Source: Mesorhizobium sp. 113-3-3 (GTDB lineage Bacteria; Pseudomonadota; Alphaproteobacteria; Rhizobiales; Rhizobiaceae). From it: 64,000 bases of DNA. The position numbers were made by a program, and so were the translations under genes. Location of the stretch: positions 214,232-278,231 of the forward strand of contig NZ_AP023245.1 in NCBI RefSeq assembly GCF_016756495.1, written 5' to 3'. This document shows, piece after piece, positions 18,590 to 26,436 of the stretch. The notes under the pieces are model-generated. The model ran no database searches. It was not told where the DNA came from and saw only the letters and a list, made by a program, of their open reading frames with translations. Within the stretch, counting starts at the first letter, position 1, and each line of letters starts with the position of its first letter.

Positions 18590-18626
18590 AGAGAGCGCCG
18601 ATGGGCTTTTCCCGGTCTCGCTCTCT
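18590..18626 (+). promoter_or_regulatory. Leader dyad before the helicase gene
   Basis: AGAGAGCG (18590-18597) pairs with CGCTCTCT (18619-18626). The right arm runs into the TCTGGAGGATC ribosome site upstream of the ATG at 18639. It resembles the ardC and parB leaders in position, less so in sequence. Confidence 0.4.
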
Positions 18627-18638
18627 GGAGGATCTCCG

Positions 18639-20522
18639 ATGAACTTCTTGTCTCCGACAATAACCGGGAACCCGATCGCTTCCGCCGCTGCCCCTGTCGA
18701 TCCAGCCGCACCAGTCTACGCGGCAGCCCTGCGTGTGCTTCCCAACCTGCTTGAGGATGCGCAGCGCGACTGGGCCGCACTCGGTATGGAGCGTCTGCTC
18801 GTCACGCCGCTCTCGCGCTTCGCGCAAGGGCGCACCATCACGCTTCCCGAAGGCATCCTGTTTACAACCTATGCCACGCTACGCTCCGACGACCGTGGCG
18901 AGAAGGTTTCGCGCGTCAGGCAGATCGTCCAATGGTTGGGCTCGGATTTCGACGGAGTGCTCATAGTCGACGAGGCGCACGCCATGCAGAATGCCGGCGG
19001 CGGCAAGGGAGAGGGTGGTGATGTCGCGCCCTCACAGCAAGGCCGCGCCGGCTTGGGCCTGCAGCATGCTTTGCCTGGCGCCCGTGTCGTCCATGTCTCC
19101 GCCACCGGCGCGACCACCGTCGCCAATCTAGCCTACGCCCAAAGGCTTGGCCTCTGGGGTGGCGATGACTTTCCGTTCTCGACCCGAGCGGAGTTCGTCG
19201 AGGCGATCGAGGCGGGTGGCGTGGCGGCAATGGAGGTGCTCGCCCGGGACCTTCGTGCGCTTGGCCCTTATACGGCACGCTCGCTCTCCTTCGACGGGGT
19301 CGAGTACGAACTGGTCGAGCATGAACTGACGCCTGAACAGCGGCGCATCTACGGCGCCTTTGCTGTCATTCACAACCATCTCGACGCGGCCATGCAGGCC
19401 GCCAACATCACCGGCGACAGCGGCACGTTGAACCGCCAGGCCAAGTCCGCCGCGCGCTCGGCCTTCCAAAGCGCCAAGCAGCGCTTCTTCGGTCACCTGC
19501 TGACATCGATGAAGACGCCGACGCTGACCCGCTCGATCGAGCAGGATCTCCAGTCGGGGCATTCGACCGTCATTCAGATCGTCTCCACCGGCGAGGCGCT
19601 GATGGAACGCAGGCCGACGCAGGAATGGAACGATGTCCGCGTCGACATCACGCCGCGCGAATATGTGCTCGATTACCTGGAGCATTCCTTCCCGGTTCAA
19701 CTCTACGAACCCTTCACGGATTCGGAAGGGAACCTGTCGTCGAGGCCGGTGTTTCGCGACGGCCAGCCCGTTGAAAGCCGCGAGGCGGTAGCGCGCCGCA
19801 CGGCCCTGATCGAGAAGCTGGCGAGCTTGCCACCGGTCCCTGGCGCACTCGACCAGATCGTCCAGCGCTTCGGCACGGACATGGTCGCGGAGGTGACGGG
19901 CCGGTCCCGACGCATCGTCAGGAAGGGCGAACGCCTGATGGTCGAGGGCCGCGCCACCTCGGCCAATCTCGCTGAGACGCAGGCCTTCATGGATGACGTC
20001 AAGCGCATCCTGGTGTTCAGCGATGCCGGCGGGACGGGCCGCAGCTACCATGCGGAACTTTCGGCGCCGAACACGCACCTGCGCGTCGCGGGGCTGCTGC
20101 TGCCGATCTGGAAGCGACTTCCAAACGAGTCGAGCCGGGTCTACCGACTCCAGACCGACGATGGGGAGCGCATCATCGGACGCAGGGTTTCGGCCGCACG
20201 GGCCGCCGGCGCGCTCGCAACCGGCGTCAGCACGCTGACGGCACAAGATGCCTTCAACGGCCTTGCGGGCGGACGAACGATGCTCGACCTCCCCGAAGGG
20301 CTTCATCTGCGCCGCGTCCGCGTCATGGGCGCCAATCGCATCGAGCTGTCGGGCTTCACCGACACCATGCGCGTGCGGCTGACGGCCTACGGGCTTTTCC
20401 ACGAGATCATATCCTGGAAGCTGCGCATGTTCGTCCCCACGGACGCAAGCGGGCCTGCGGTGCTCGCCAAGATCATCGAGCGTCATCCGATACAGCGCAT
20501 CAGCGAGAGGGAGGCTAGCTGA
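18639..20522 (+). CDS. Strawberry-notch (SBNO) family helicase-like protein, internally deleted
   Basis: A 627-residue open frame. Full-length alphaproteobacterial homologues are about 1,400 residues: a methyltransferase-like region, a Walker A motif, a DEAH helicase core and a C-terminal domain. Here the family start (MNFLSPTITGNPIASA) runs to about residue 36, then jumps to LEDAQRDWAALGMERLLVTP in mid-helicase, so the methyltransferase and Walker A parts are missing. The DEAH box is kept at 111-114 and the region to GGTGRSYHAELS is complete. Near residue 483 (about 20085) it jumps again to GLLLPIWKRLP of the far C-terminus, losing helicase motif VI. Both joins are in frame. Without ATP binding it should not be an active helicase; a dominant-negative or structural role, or simple decay, is possible. 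Its stop overlaps the toprim start (TGATG). Confidence 0.82.
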   Translation: MNFLSPTITGNPIASAAAPVDPAAPVYAAALRVLPNLLEDAQRDWAALGMERLLVTPLSRFAQGRTITLPEGILFTTYATLRSDDRGEKVSRVRQIVQWLGSDFDGVLIVDEAHAMQNAGGGKGEGGDVAPSQQGRAGLGLQHALPGARVVHVSATGATTVANLAYAQRLGLWGGDDFPFSTRAEFVEAIEAGGVAAMEVLARDLRALGPYTARSLSFDGVEYELVEHELTPEQRRIYGAFAVIHNHLDAAMQAANITGDSGTLNRQAKSAARSAFQSAKQRFFGHLLTSMKTPTLTRSIEQDLQSGHSTVIQIVSTGEALMERRPTQEWNDVRVDITPREYVLDYLEHSFPVQLYEPFTDSEGNLSSRPVFRDGQPVESREAVARRTALIEKLASLPPVPGALDQIVQRFGTDMVAEVTGRSRRIVRKGERLMVEGRATSANLAETQAFMDDVKRILVFSDAGGTGRSYHAELSAPNTHLRVAGLLLPIWKRLPNESSRVYRLQTDDGERIIGRRVSAARAAGALATGVSTLTAQDAFNGLAGGRTMLDLPEGLHLRRVRVMGANRIELSGFTDTMRVRLTAYGLFHEIISWKLRMFVPTDASGPAVLAKIIERHPIQRISEREAS

Positions 20523-21580
20523 TGCCACCTCGCGATGCATCCGAACTGGCAAGCCGTCTCGCCCAGCGGGCGGAGGCGGTTTGCCGCCGCTACCTTTCCA
20601 ATGGTCGCCGCCAGGGCCGCTACTGGCTGGTTGGCGACGCCCGCAATGCACCGGGGCGCTCGATGTTTGTCCGGCTCAAGGGATCGGATTCCGGCAAGGG
20701 CGCCGCCGGGAAATGGACCGACGCCGCCACCGGCGAGCATGGCGACCTTCTGGACGTCATTGGGGAATCGCTTGGCCTTGTCGATTTCAAGGACGTCTGC
20801 GACGAGGCGCGCACCTTTCTGTCGATGCCCCTGACGACGAACGAACCAAAGGATCGGCGGGAGCAAGCCGTTCCCGCTGCGGTCGGCTCTACCGATGCGG
20901 CGCGGCGGCTCGTCTCCTTGTCGCAGCCGATACCAGGTACGCTTGTGGAGACGTATCTGCGTGGACGCGCGATTACAGCTTTGCATGAAACCGGGAGCCT
21001 TCGGTTCCATCCGCGCTGCTATTACCGTCCGGAGAGCGGCCCGACCGATACATGGCCGGCAATGATCGCGACGGTCACCGACCTCGAAGGCAAGCTCACT
21101 GGCGCCCACCGCACCTGGCTCGATCCGGGCGGGTTCAGCGAGGCTCATCTCGGCCGCGCTCCGATCGACACGCCAAGACGAGCCATGGGCGGACTGCTCG
21201 GTCACGCTGTCCGCTTCGGCTGCTGCCGTGATGTCATGGCCGCCGGAGAAGGCATCGAAACCATGCTGTCGCTGCGGACCGTCCTGCCCGCCATGCCGGC
21301 ACTCGCCGCGCTATCGGCGGCGCATCTGTCCGCAATCCTGTTCCCAGACACATTGCGGCGGCTCTACATCGCCCGCGACAATGATCCGGCAGGCGACGCA
21401 GCAGTGGCAACCCTGATTGAACGCACCAGCGCGGCCGGTATCGACGCGATGGTTCTGACGCCGAAACTTGGCGACTTCAACGAGGATCTGCGTCTGCTCG
21501 GCGCCGATGCGCTGAGGGGGATCCTGCGCGTTCAGATCGCGCCACAGGATGTCGAACGCTTCATGACGCTGGCGGCCTGA
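20522..21580 (+). CDS. Toprim-domain primase-like protein
   Basis: A 352-residue protein translationally coupled to the helicase gene. The N-terminal half (DUF7146-like) has RYWLVGDARNAPGRSMFVRL and KWTDAATGEHGDLLD, resembling the substrate part of plasmid and phage primases. The C-terminal Toprim fold has AAGEGIETMLSL, with the catalytic glutamate, and LYIARDNDPAGDAA, with the DxD metal pair. Such proteins accompany strawberry-notch helicases on ICEs and probably act in plasmid DNA priming or processing. The Toprim motifs appear intact, unlike the partner gene. Confidence 0.88.
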   Translation: MPPRDASELASRLAQRAEAVCRRYLSNGRRQGRYWLVGDARNAPGRSMFVRLKGSDSGKGAAGKWTDAATGEHGDLLDVIGESLGLVDFKDVCDEARTFLSMPLTTNEPKDRREQAVPAAVGSTDAARRLVSLSQPIPGTLVETYLRGRAITALHETGSLRFHPRCYYRPESGPTDTWPAMIATVTDLEGKLTGAHRTWLDPGGFSEAHLGRAPIDTPRRAMGGLLGHAVRFGCCRDVMAAGEGIETMLSLRTVLPAMPALAALSAAHLSAILFPDTLRRLYIARDNDPAGDAAVATLIERTSAAGIDAMVLTPKLGDFNEDLRLLGADALRGILRVQIAPQDVERFMTLAA

Positions 21581-21714
21581 CCGGAAAGGGGAGAAGGGGC
21601 CGTGCCAGCGATGCGTGGCTCGCGTGCGCGGGTGGATCTTCGCTCGGCGAGGGCCGGCCCACGGCCTTCAAGAGGGCGATCGGGCGCCGGCCGGTCCGGA
21701 CAGGCAATGGCTGC

Positions 21715-21809
21715 GCCCGGCTATTTTCCGGCGGCCCTTGCCCCCCACGCGGCGGGGCGCGCGGGGCCCCGTCTTCGGGCCTTTCCATCGCGAGGCAAAA
21801 TAGCCGGGC
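21715..21809. repeat. 13-bp inverted repeat in a GC-rich intergenic region
   Basis: GCCCGGCTATTTT (21715-21727) is repeated exactly in inverse orientation at 21797-21809, 69 bases apart. The surrounding 350 bp (21581-21933) is very GC-rich and carries no gene with family features, though frames stay open by composition. It could be a replication or recombination site, or a long RNA stem between toprim and DUF2493. Confidence 0.5.
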
Positions 21810-21933
21810 TTCGCCATCCTCCACTTCCGTTCCGGCCCTGCGCTGACGCTGCGGGTGCAAGTCCAGATCGTCCATCGCCTTCGTCGCCATGAAGGCCGCG
21901 ATGGGCGCGGCCGATCCACGAAGGCAAGCCGCC

Positions 21934-22863
21934 ATGAGCACCGAGCACGATACCGACTTCGAGCCACAGCACGCATCATCACCCATCGACCACGTCCTTC
22001 AGGAGCTTCAGCTCTACGGCTACCGTCCCTTCGACGACGAACCCGACCCTCGCCCACTTCCCGAAGGTCGGGTCGTGGCAGCCAGCATCGCCGACATGTT
22101 CGACGCTCTCGTGATGGCGATGGCCGACACACGCCTTGAGCCCGACCTCGACGAGCTGCTTTGGGGTACAGTCAATCTGTTCCATCGCGCGACCAAGCGG
22201 ATCGAACGCGAGCTCGATGAGAACGAGCTTGGCCAGCAACGGCTGCAGCGCGAACAGGATGGGTCCGAGGTCAAGTCCGTCGAACTCGAACAACTGATCG
22301 CCCAAGGTCAGACGCTGCTTGAACGCCGAAACGCTTTCGAATTGATGCGCGATCAGGCCGCCGAGCATTACGATCGTCAGACCCACTCGATCTGGCGCCC
22401 GCGTTCGGGCTCTGTCGTCAACCATCGCAATCTGACCGCGGCAATGATCGACAGCCGGGACTTCGTTGCCGCGAGGAAGCATGCAGACGCTCAGGTGCTC
22501 TTGCCTCCCGGACCGAAAGTCGCCTTCACGGGCGGGCTCGATTTCAACGATCATCGGCTGATCTGGGCCAAGCTCGACCAGGTCCATGGCAAGCATCCGG
22601 AAATGGTCCTGCTGCACGGCGGATCGCCAAAAGGTGCCGAGCTGATCGCGGCCAAATGGGCTCACAGTCGCAAGGTGCCACAGATTGCCTTCAAGCCAGA
22701 CTGGACCAGGCATGCCAAGGCCGCGCCCTTCAAGCGCAACGACGCCATGCTGGACACCTTGCCGATTGGCGTCATTCATTTTCCCGGCTCCGGCATTCAG
22801 GACAACCTCGCCGACAAGGCCCGCAGGCTCGGCATCCCGGTGATGAAGTTCGGCGCCGCGTGA
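21934..22863 (+). CDS. DUF2493 (YspA/cpYpsA-related SLOG) family protein
   Basis: A 309-residue protein from the ATG at 21934. The N-terminal 170 residues are a helical region (ELQLYGYRPFDDEPD, ADMFDALVMAMADTRLEPD). The C-terminal Rossmann-like SLOG domain begins KVAFTGGLDFNDHRLIW and continues VLLHGGSPKGAELIAAKWA and IGVIHFPGSGIQDNLADKA, with the glycine motifs used to bind nucleotide-type ligands. Proteins of this kind are standard cargo of alphaproteobacterial ICEs and plasmids; SLOG domains are proposed to sense or cleave nucleotide signals. Exact role unknown. Confidence 0.85.
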   Translation: MSTEHDTDFEPQHASSPIDHVLQELQLYGYRPFDDEPDPRPLPEGRVVAASIADMFDALVMAMADTRLEPDLDELLWGTVNLFHRATKRIERELDENELGQQRLQREQDGSEVKSVELEQLIAQGQTLLERRNAFELMRDQAAEHYDRQTHSIWRPRSGSVVNHRNLTAAMIDSRDFVAARKHADAQVLLPPGPKVAFTGGLDFNDHRLIWAKLDQVHGKHPEMVLLHGGSPKGAELIAAKWAHSRKVPQIAFKPDWTRHAKAAPFKRNDAMLDTLPIGVIHFPGSGIQDNLADKARRLGIPVMKFGAA

Positions 22864-23219
22864 CGGCGGCACAATCCCAATCGTCTCAAGTCATTCGCTC
22901 TGCTTTCAGTCGCTCTCGGCGCGTTGATCGGACGGCTGCTCCTGACGATCTGGCGTCGACGAACGCGGGGCGGCGGATCACAAGGTTCACATCTCATCTC
23001 GTCCTGGAATGGAGGACAGGGAACCGATCGCCGCGTTTGTCGGCGCAATTCCTTGGTCCGGTCCGAGGGCCTGACGTCATCAACCCGTAAAGGGTCGGAC
23101 TACGCGAAGCGTGCCGCCGTTTCGGCGTTGCCTTCACGGTGATTGCGGCCCTCGGCCGGACACATCGGGCGCCTGTCACGCGGGGATCGCTCCCCGCTTC
23201 CAGAACAGGAGCCGGAAAA
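22864..23219. other. Spacer of 356 bp, no supported gene
   Basis: No gene-like frame or clear hairpin was found apart from the leader of the small gene at 23220. Confidence 0.4.
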
Positions 23220-23387
23220 ATGTCCCTCGTAGAAGCCAACGCCTTCGCCTTCAGCCTCGCCACCAGCCTGATGGTCAGCATCGTCATCTTCCGCGCCGGC
23301 GACGGAACACTCACGGTCGTGCGGGCCGACGAATATGAAGGAGAGGTCTCCCAGATCGTCCGCGAGATCGATCCGCACGAGCGATGA
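23220..23387 (+). CDS. Small hypothetical protein of the mobile-element block
   Basis: A 55-residue protein (MSLVEANAFAFSLATSLMVS) with an AGGAG ribosome site. It has a hydrophobic start, a beta-strand-rich middle (IVIFRAGDGTLTVVRADEYE) and an acidic C-terminus. It closes the plus-strand mobile-element block and faces dinB. Function unknown. Confidence 0.6.
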   Translation: MSLVEANAFAFSLATSLMVSIVIFRAGDGTLTVVRADEYEGEVSQIVREIDPHER

Positions 23388-23438
23388 TCCGGACAAGTTG
23401 CGGCCGGTGATTCTCTGCGTCCGGCCTGAGAGGCAGCG

Positions 23439-24524
23439 CTACACCTCGAACCGAAGTTGTCGTTGATCCGACGGCGACACATCGCCTAGCGACGACAGGG
23501 TTATGCCCAACAGGCGGATGCCTTTCCGCACGGGGAATACCGACCTCAGGAGATCGGCCGCGAGCTCCTCGAAATCACGAAGCTCGATCGGCATCGCCAC
23601 CGTGCGGCTGCGCGTGATCTGCTGGAAGTCGGCGAATTTGACCTTCAGCGTGACGGTTCGGCCGCGGATGCCTTTGCCTTCGCAGTATCCCCAGACTTTG
23701 GCGATCAACGGCTTAAGTTCGGCGAGCGATGCATCGAGCTCGACGATATCGGCTGCGAAAGTGTCCTCCGCGCCGATTGATTTGCGCGGCCGATCCGGTT
23801 CGACGGCGCGCTCGTCGATGGCGCGCGCGATCTGATAGTACCAGAGCCCGGACTTTCCGAAATGTTGTTGCAGGAAGACAAGCGACCTTTCCCTGAGATC
23901 GGCGCCGGTCTCGATACCGAGCGCTTCCATCTTCGCGGCTGTCGCGGGGCCGACACCGTGAAATTTCTTGACTGGCAGAGCCTCCACGAAGGCTGGCCCA
24001 TGGCGTGGCGTGATGACGAACTGGCCATTAGGCTTGTTCTGGTCGGAGGCCATCTTGGCGAGGAATTTATTGTAGGAGATGCCGGCGGAAGCAGTCAGCC
24101 CGGTTACCTCCAGGATCTTTGCCCGGATCAGCTCTGCGATCGTTGAGGCCGCAGGAATATTGAACCGGTTCTCCGTGACGTCGAGGTAGGCTTCGTCGAG
24201 CGAAAGCGGCTCGATGAGATCGGTGTGCTCGGCGAACACGTCGCGGATCTGGGCCGAAACCGCCCGGTATACCTCGAAGCGGGGCGGTACAAAGATCAGT
24301 TCGGGGCATTTGCGCTTTGCCGTGACCGAAGGCATGGCGGAGCGAACGCCGAACGCGCGGGCCTCATAGCTTGCGGCCGCGACCACGCCGCGGGCCGCGG
24401 CCCCACCGACGGCAAGCGGCTTGCCGCGCAGTTCCGGATTGTCGCGCTGTTCGACCGAAGCGTAAAACGCATCCATGTCGACATGGATGATCTTGCGCGG
24501 GCCAGCGCCGCGTTCAGGGGCCAT
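23439..24524 (-). CDS. dinB: DNA polymerase IV (Y-family)
   Basis: A 361-residue protein. The catalytic palm has IIHVDMDAFYASVEQRDNPEL near the N-terminus and SLDEAYLDVTENR, giving the carboxylate triad (first Asp at about residue 16). The helix-hairpin-helix region HGVGPATAAKMEALGIETG and a little-finger domain with ITRSRTVAMPI follow. It carries out error-prone lesion bypass. The gene lies 58 bp after the SRAP-like gene on the same strand, with a LexA-type box in front of that pair, so SOS control is likely. Mobile-element dinB copies are common beside chromosomal ones. Confidence 0.93.
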   Translation of the reverse strand: MAPERGAGPRKIIHVDMDAFYASVEQRDNPELRGKPLAVGGAAARGVVAAASYEARAFGVRSAMPSVTAKRKCPELIFVPPRFEVYRAVSAQIRDVFAEHTDLIEPLSLDEAYLDVTENRFNIPAASTIAELIRAKILEVTGLTASAGISYNKFLAKMASDQNKPNGQFVITPRHGPAFVEALPVKKFHGVGPATAAKMEALGIETGADLRERSLVFLQQHFGKSGLWYYQIARAIDERAVEPDRPRKSIGAEDTFAADIVELDASLAELKPLIAKVWGYCEGKGIRGRTVTLKVKFADFQQITRSRTVAMPIELRDFEELAADLLRSVFPVRKGIRLLGITLSSLGDVSPSDQRQLRFEV

Positions 24525-24582
24525 TTGCCTGCAATGTCATTTCGCCAGGGTGTAAGGTTCGTGCTTCCGGATCCTACAATCT

Positions 24583-25089
24583 TCAGATCGCAAATTCAGC
24601 CTGTCTGCGACCCTGGCGCAGACGCGAAATCGCAAAGCTTGCACCTGGAAGGGGACGAAGGACCTCGTGTTCGGGCTGCGTCATGTCGAGCCAAGCCGCG
24701 CGTTCGTCCCGGCGCAGCACTACCATCTGGCGCTCATGGTAGGGCGCAATATCGTCGTTGGCCTGGATCGTCAGGATTGCGTAGGCTTCCGGCCAATCGC
24801 GGGTCGCTGGCCGCCAGATGCCGGCGAAATAGAACCAATCACCGTTTGCGAGGCGAAAGCTGTAGTTCTTTCCCTGGCTGCGATGCCGGAATTCGGACGC
24901 CGGCACCAGGCAGCGATGGCTCGGGAACGATCGGTCCTCTGCGCGTACGACCGTGAAAGGTCGCCCGCCGGGTTCCCTGGGTTGGAGACCCCATGGCAAT
25001 TCAAGCATCTCAACATCGCCGCCATAGCGTCTTATGATGATGCGGCGTTCGTAGAGCGGTGCGTCGGAATCGAAAACTCTTGCACTCAT
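24583..25089 (-). CDS. SRAP-like protein lacking the catalytic cysteine
   Basis: A 168-residue protein starting MSARVFDSDAPLYERR at the ATG at 25089. It follows the SRAP fold (ELPWGLQPREPGGRPF, HRCLVPASEF, WFYFAGIWRP, APYHERQMVVL) and keeps the glutamate (E66) and histidine (H118) of the active site. However, it has no Met-Cys2 N-terminus and no conserved Asn, where VVRAE replaces NxRxE. Canonical SRAP proteins (YedK/HMCES) use Cys2 to crosslink abasic sites, so this one should bind DNA without that chemistry or do something else. It is directly upstream of dinB. I recognise the same Cys-less variant beside dinB in other rhizobia, so it is probably a real subfamily and not a truncation. Confidence 0.8.
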   Translation of the reverse strand: MSARVFDSDAPLYERRIIIRRYGGDVEMLELPWGLQPREPGGRPFTVVRAEDRSFPSHRCLVPASEFRHRSQGKNYSFRLANGDWFYFAGIWRPATRDWPEAYAILTIQANDDIAPYHERQMVVLRRDERAAWLDMTQPEHEVLRPLPGASFAISRLRQGRRQAEFAI

Positions 25090-25097
25090 AGCCAAAA

Positions 25098-25112
25098 GAA
25101 CATAACAGGAAC
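25098..25112. promoter_or_regulatory. LexA-type SOS box (GAAC-N7-GAAC)
   Basis: The direct repeat GAAC at 25098-25101 and 25109-25112, separated by exactly 7 bases, matches the alphaproteobacterial LexA site GTTC-N7-GTTC read on the other strand. It sits in the 58-bp space between the divergent SRAP-like/dinB operon and the SRAP gene at 25148, so it could control both. Confidence 0.75.
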
Positions 25113-25147
25113 CCTATTGCCGCGCAACGCCGAGAAACGGGTGAAAC

Positions 25148-25737
25148 ATGTGCAATGACTATCGGCTGATGGTGGACGTCGCCTCGATCGTCGGGGACTT
25201 CGCCGATCTCAAGATCAAGATATGCTTCAGCGAAGGCGCGCCGAACATTGAGGCGCGCGAGGATATCAAGATAACGGATCCGGGGCCGATCATCCGCGGG
25301 GTCAATGGTGCGAACAGCGAGGCCGACCTGGTTCAGCGCCGGTGGAGTTGGCCCGGACAAAACAAGCGGCCGGTCTACAACTTCCGCTCGGACGGCCGCG
25401 AGTTCGCCTCGAACCGTTGCCTGATCCCTGCCGATGGCTTTTACGAGTTCACCGACCCGGCGCAGAAAGGCAAAAGCGCAAGGACAAATGGCTCTTCACC
25501 AAGCGCGACGAGCCGATCTTCTGCATCGCCGGGATCTGGCGCGAGACCAGTGATGTCGGAGAGGCGTTCACCATGCTCACGATGGAACCCGGTCCCGACA
25601 TTGCCCCGTATCACGACCGGCAGATCGTCATCCTCGAGAGGAAAGACTGGGCTGCCTGGCTCGATCCATCGGTCTCCGCCAAATCTCTGATCAAGCCTTT
25701 ACCGGCAGGGACGCTTTCGGTCGAGCAGGTCGGCTAA
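25148..25737 (+). pseudogene. SRAP (YedK/HMCES-like) protein, frameshifted
   Basis: The first frame gives MCNDYRLMVDVASIVGDF with Cys2 intact, then YNFRSDGREF with the active-site Asn, CLIPADGFYEF with the Glu, and breaks after TDPAQKGK. The second frame resumes KDKWLFTKRDEPIFCIAG, with the catalytic His in APYHDRQIVIL, and runs to 25737. The shift is near 25475 (a 2-base gain or 1-base loss in AAAGGCAAAAGCGCAAGG). With this repaired, the protein would be about 195 residues and catalytically complete. A sequencing error is possible. Confidence 0.75.
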
Positions 25738-26393
25738 TTTGCCTTTAGGGCGTGCCCCTTTGCTCGGTGATAGTGGCGATGCGCCTTCGCTCGATTTCCA
25801 CAATCTCCCATCGAGCACCATCGGCGGTTCTGGGCTCTGCTCTCGTCGACAAAAAGCCAGCCGCACCCTCTATCATCCTGACACTGCCTGACTTTGCCTG
25901 AGCGGGTCCCGGTCAGCAGCTCAACAGCCGACAGGGTGATCGGAGTTAGAACGCTCGCCAGGCCCTTTGTCGCGCGCCAACCGTAGTCGCCTGCGCGCCA
26001 AACGAGGCTTGCTCCCGCTCCACCAGCAGCCAGGAAATCATTGAAGGCCTCAAGGTCTTTGGTGCGCGGCGTCTGGCCACCGATCCGCGCAATCAACAGA
26101 TTGTAGATCAGTTCGCGCAAAGCGACAGCGCTCTCATAGAAGGAGTGTGCAGCCTCGACGTCGGATTTCCAGGCCCGCTGCAGCGCCGTTCTTTCGCCGC
26201 GGGAAATCAGGTCGTTGGCATGAAACCAGTCCAGCAGAGCTTCCGGGTTGGGTAGCCGCTCTTCAACGTCCGAACGCAATCTCCAGGCCGCCGTGTTCAC
26301 GAAACGTATCGCCAGATCCTCGTTCGCCAGGTGGTGCTCCGCGGCGCGCGCGCCATTTGATTTTGGAGAGGTGGTGGAACCAATCGGGCTCAT
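25734..26393 (-). CDS. CGNR zinc-finger (ABATE-domain) regulator
   Basis: A 219-residue protein. The N-terminal ABATE domain (about residues 20-160) has NPEALLDWFHANDLIS and ALRELIYNLLIA. The C-terminal zinc finger has RQCQDDRGCGWLFVDES followed by RRWCSMGDCGNRAKAHR, with four cysteines and the eponymous CGNR motif. Members are thought to be transcription regulators. It is divergent from the EamA transporter gene, with a near-palindrome in the 43-bp gap as a likely operator. It converges on the frameshifted SRAP gene. Confidence 0.88.
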   Translation of the reverse strand: MSPIGSTTSPKSNGARAAEHHLANEDLAIRFVNTAAWRLRSDVEERLPNPEALLDWFHANDLISRGERTALQRAWKSDVEAAHSFYESAVALRELIYNLLIARIGGQTPRTKDLEAFNDFLAAGGAGASLVWRAGDYGWRATKGLASVLTPITLSAVELLTGTRSGKVRQCQDDRGCGWLFVDESRAQNRRWCSMGDCGNRAKAHRHYHRAKGHALKAN

Positions 26394-26404
26394 GACGCTT
26401 AACC

Positions 26405-26433
26405 TTGTCTAACCTGCTAGATGGTTATAAAAT
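26405..26433 (+). promoter_or_regulatory. Candidate promoter and operator between CGNR and EamA genes
   Basis: TTGTCT (26405-26410) and TATAAA (26426-26431) are separated by 15 bases. The spacer holds AACCTGCTAGATGGTT (26411-26426), an imperfect palindrome with AACC, CTAG and GGTT symmetric. The EamA ATG at 26437 is only 5 bases past the -10 box and has no ribosome site, so a leaderless transcript is possible. Promoter assignment is inference. Confidence 0.4.
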
Positions 26434-26436
26434 CCG

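Noticed and set aside
19128..20651. A 507-codon minus-strand open frame
   Set aside because: It is antisense to the strawberry-notch and toprim genes, very rich in Arg, Asp and His, and shows no motif. Long antisense frames are common at this GC level.
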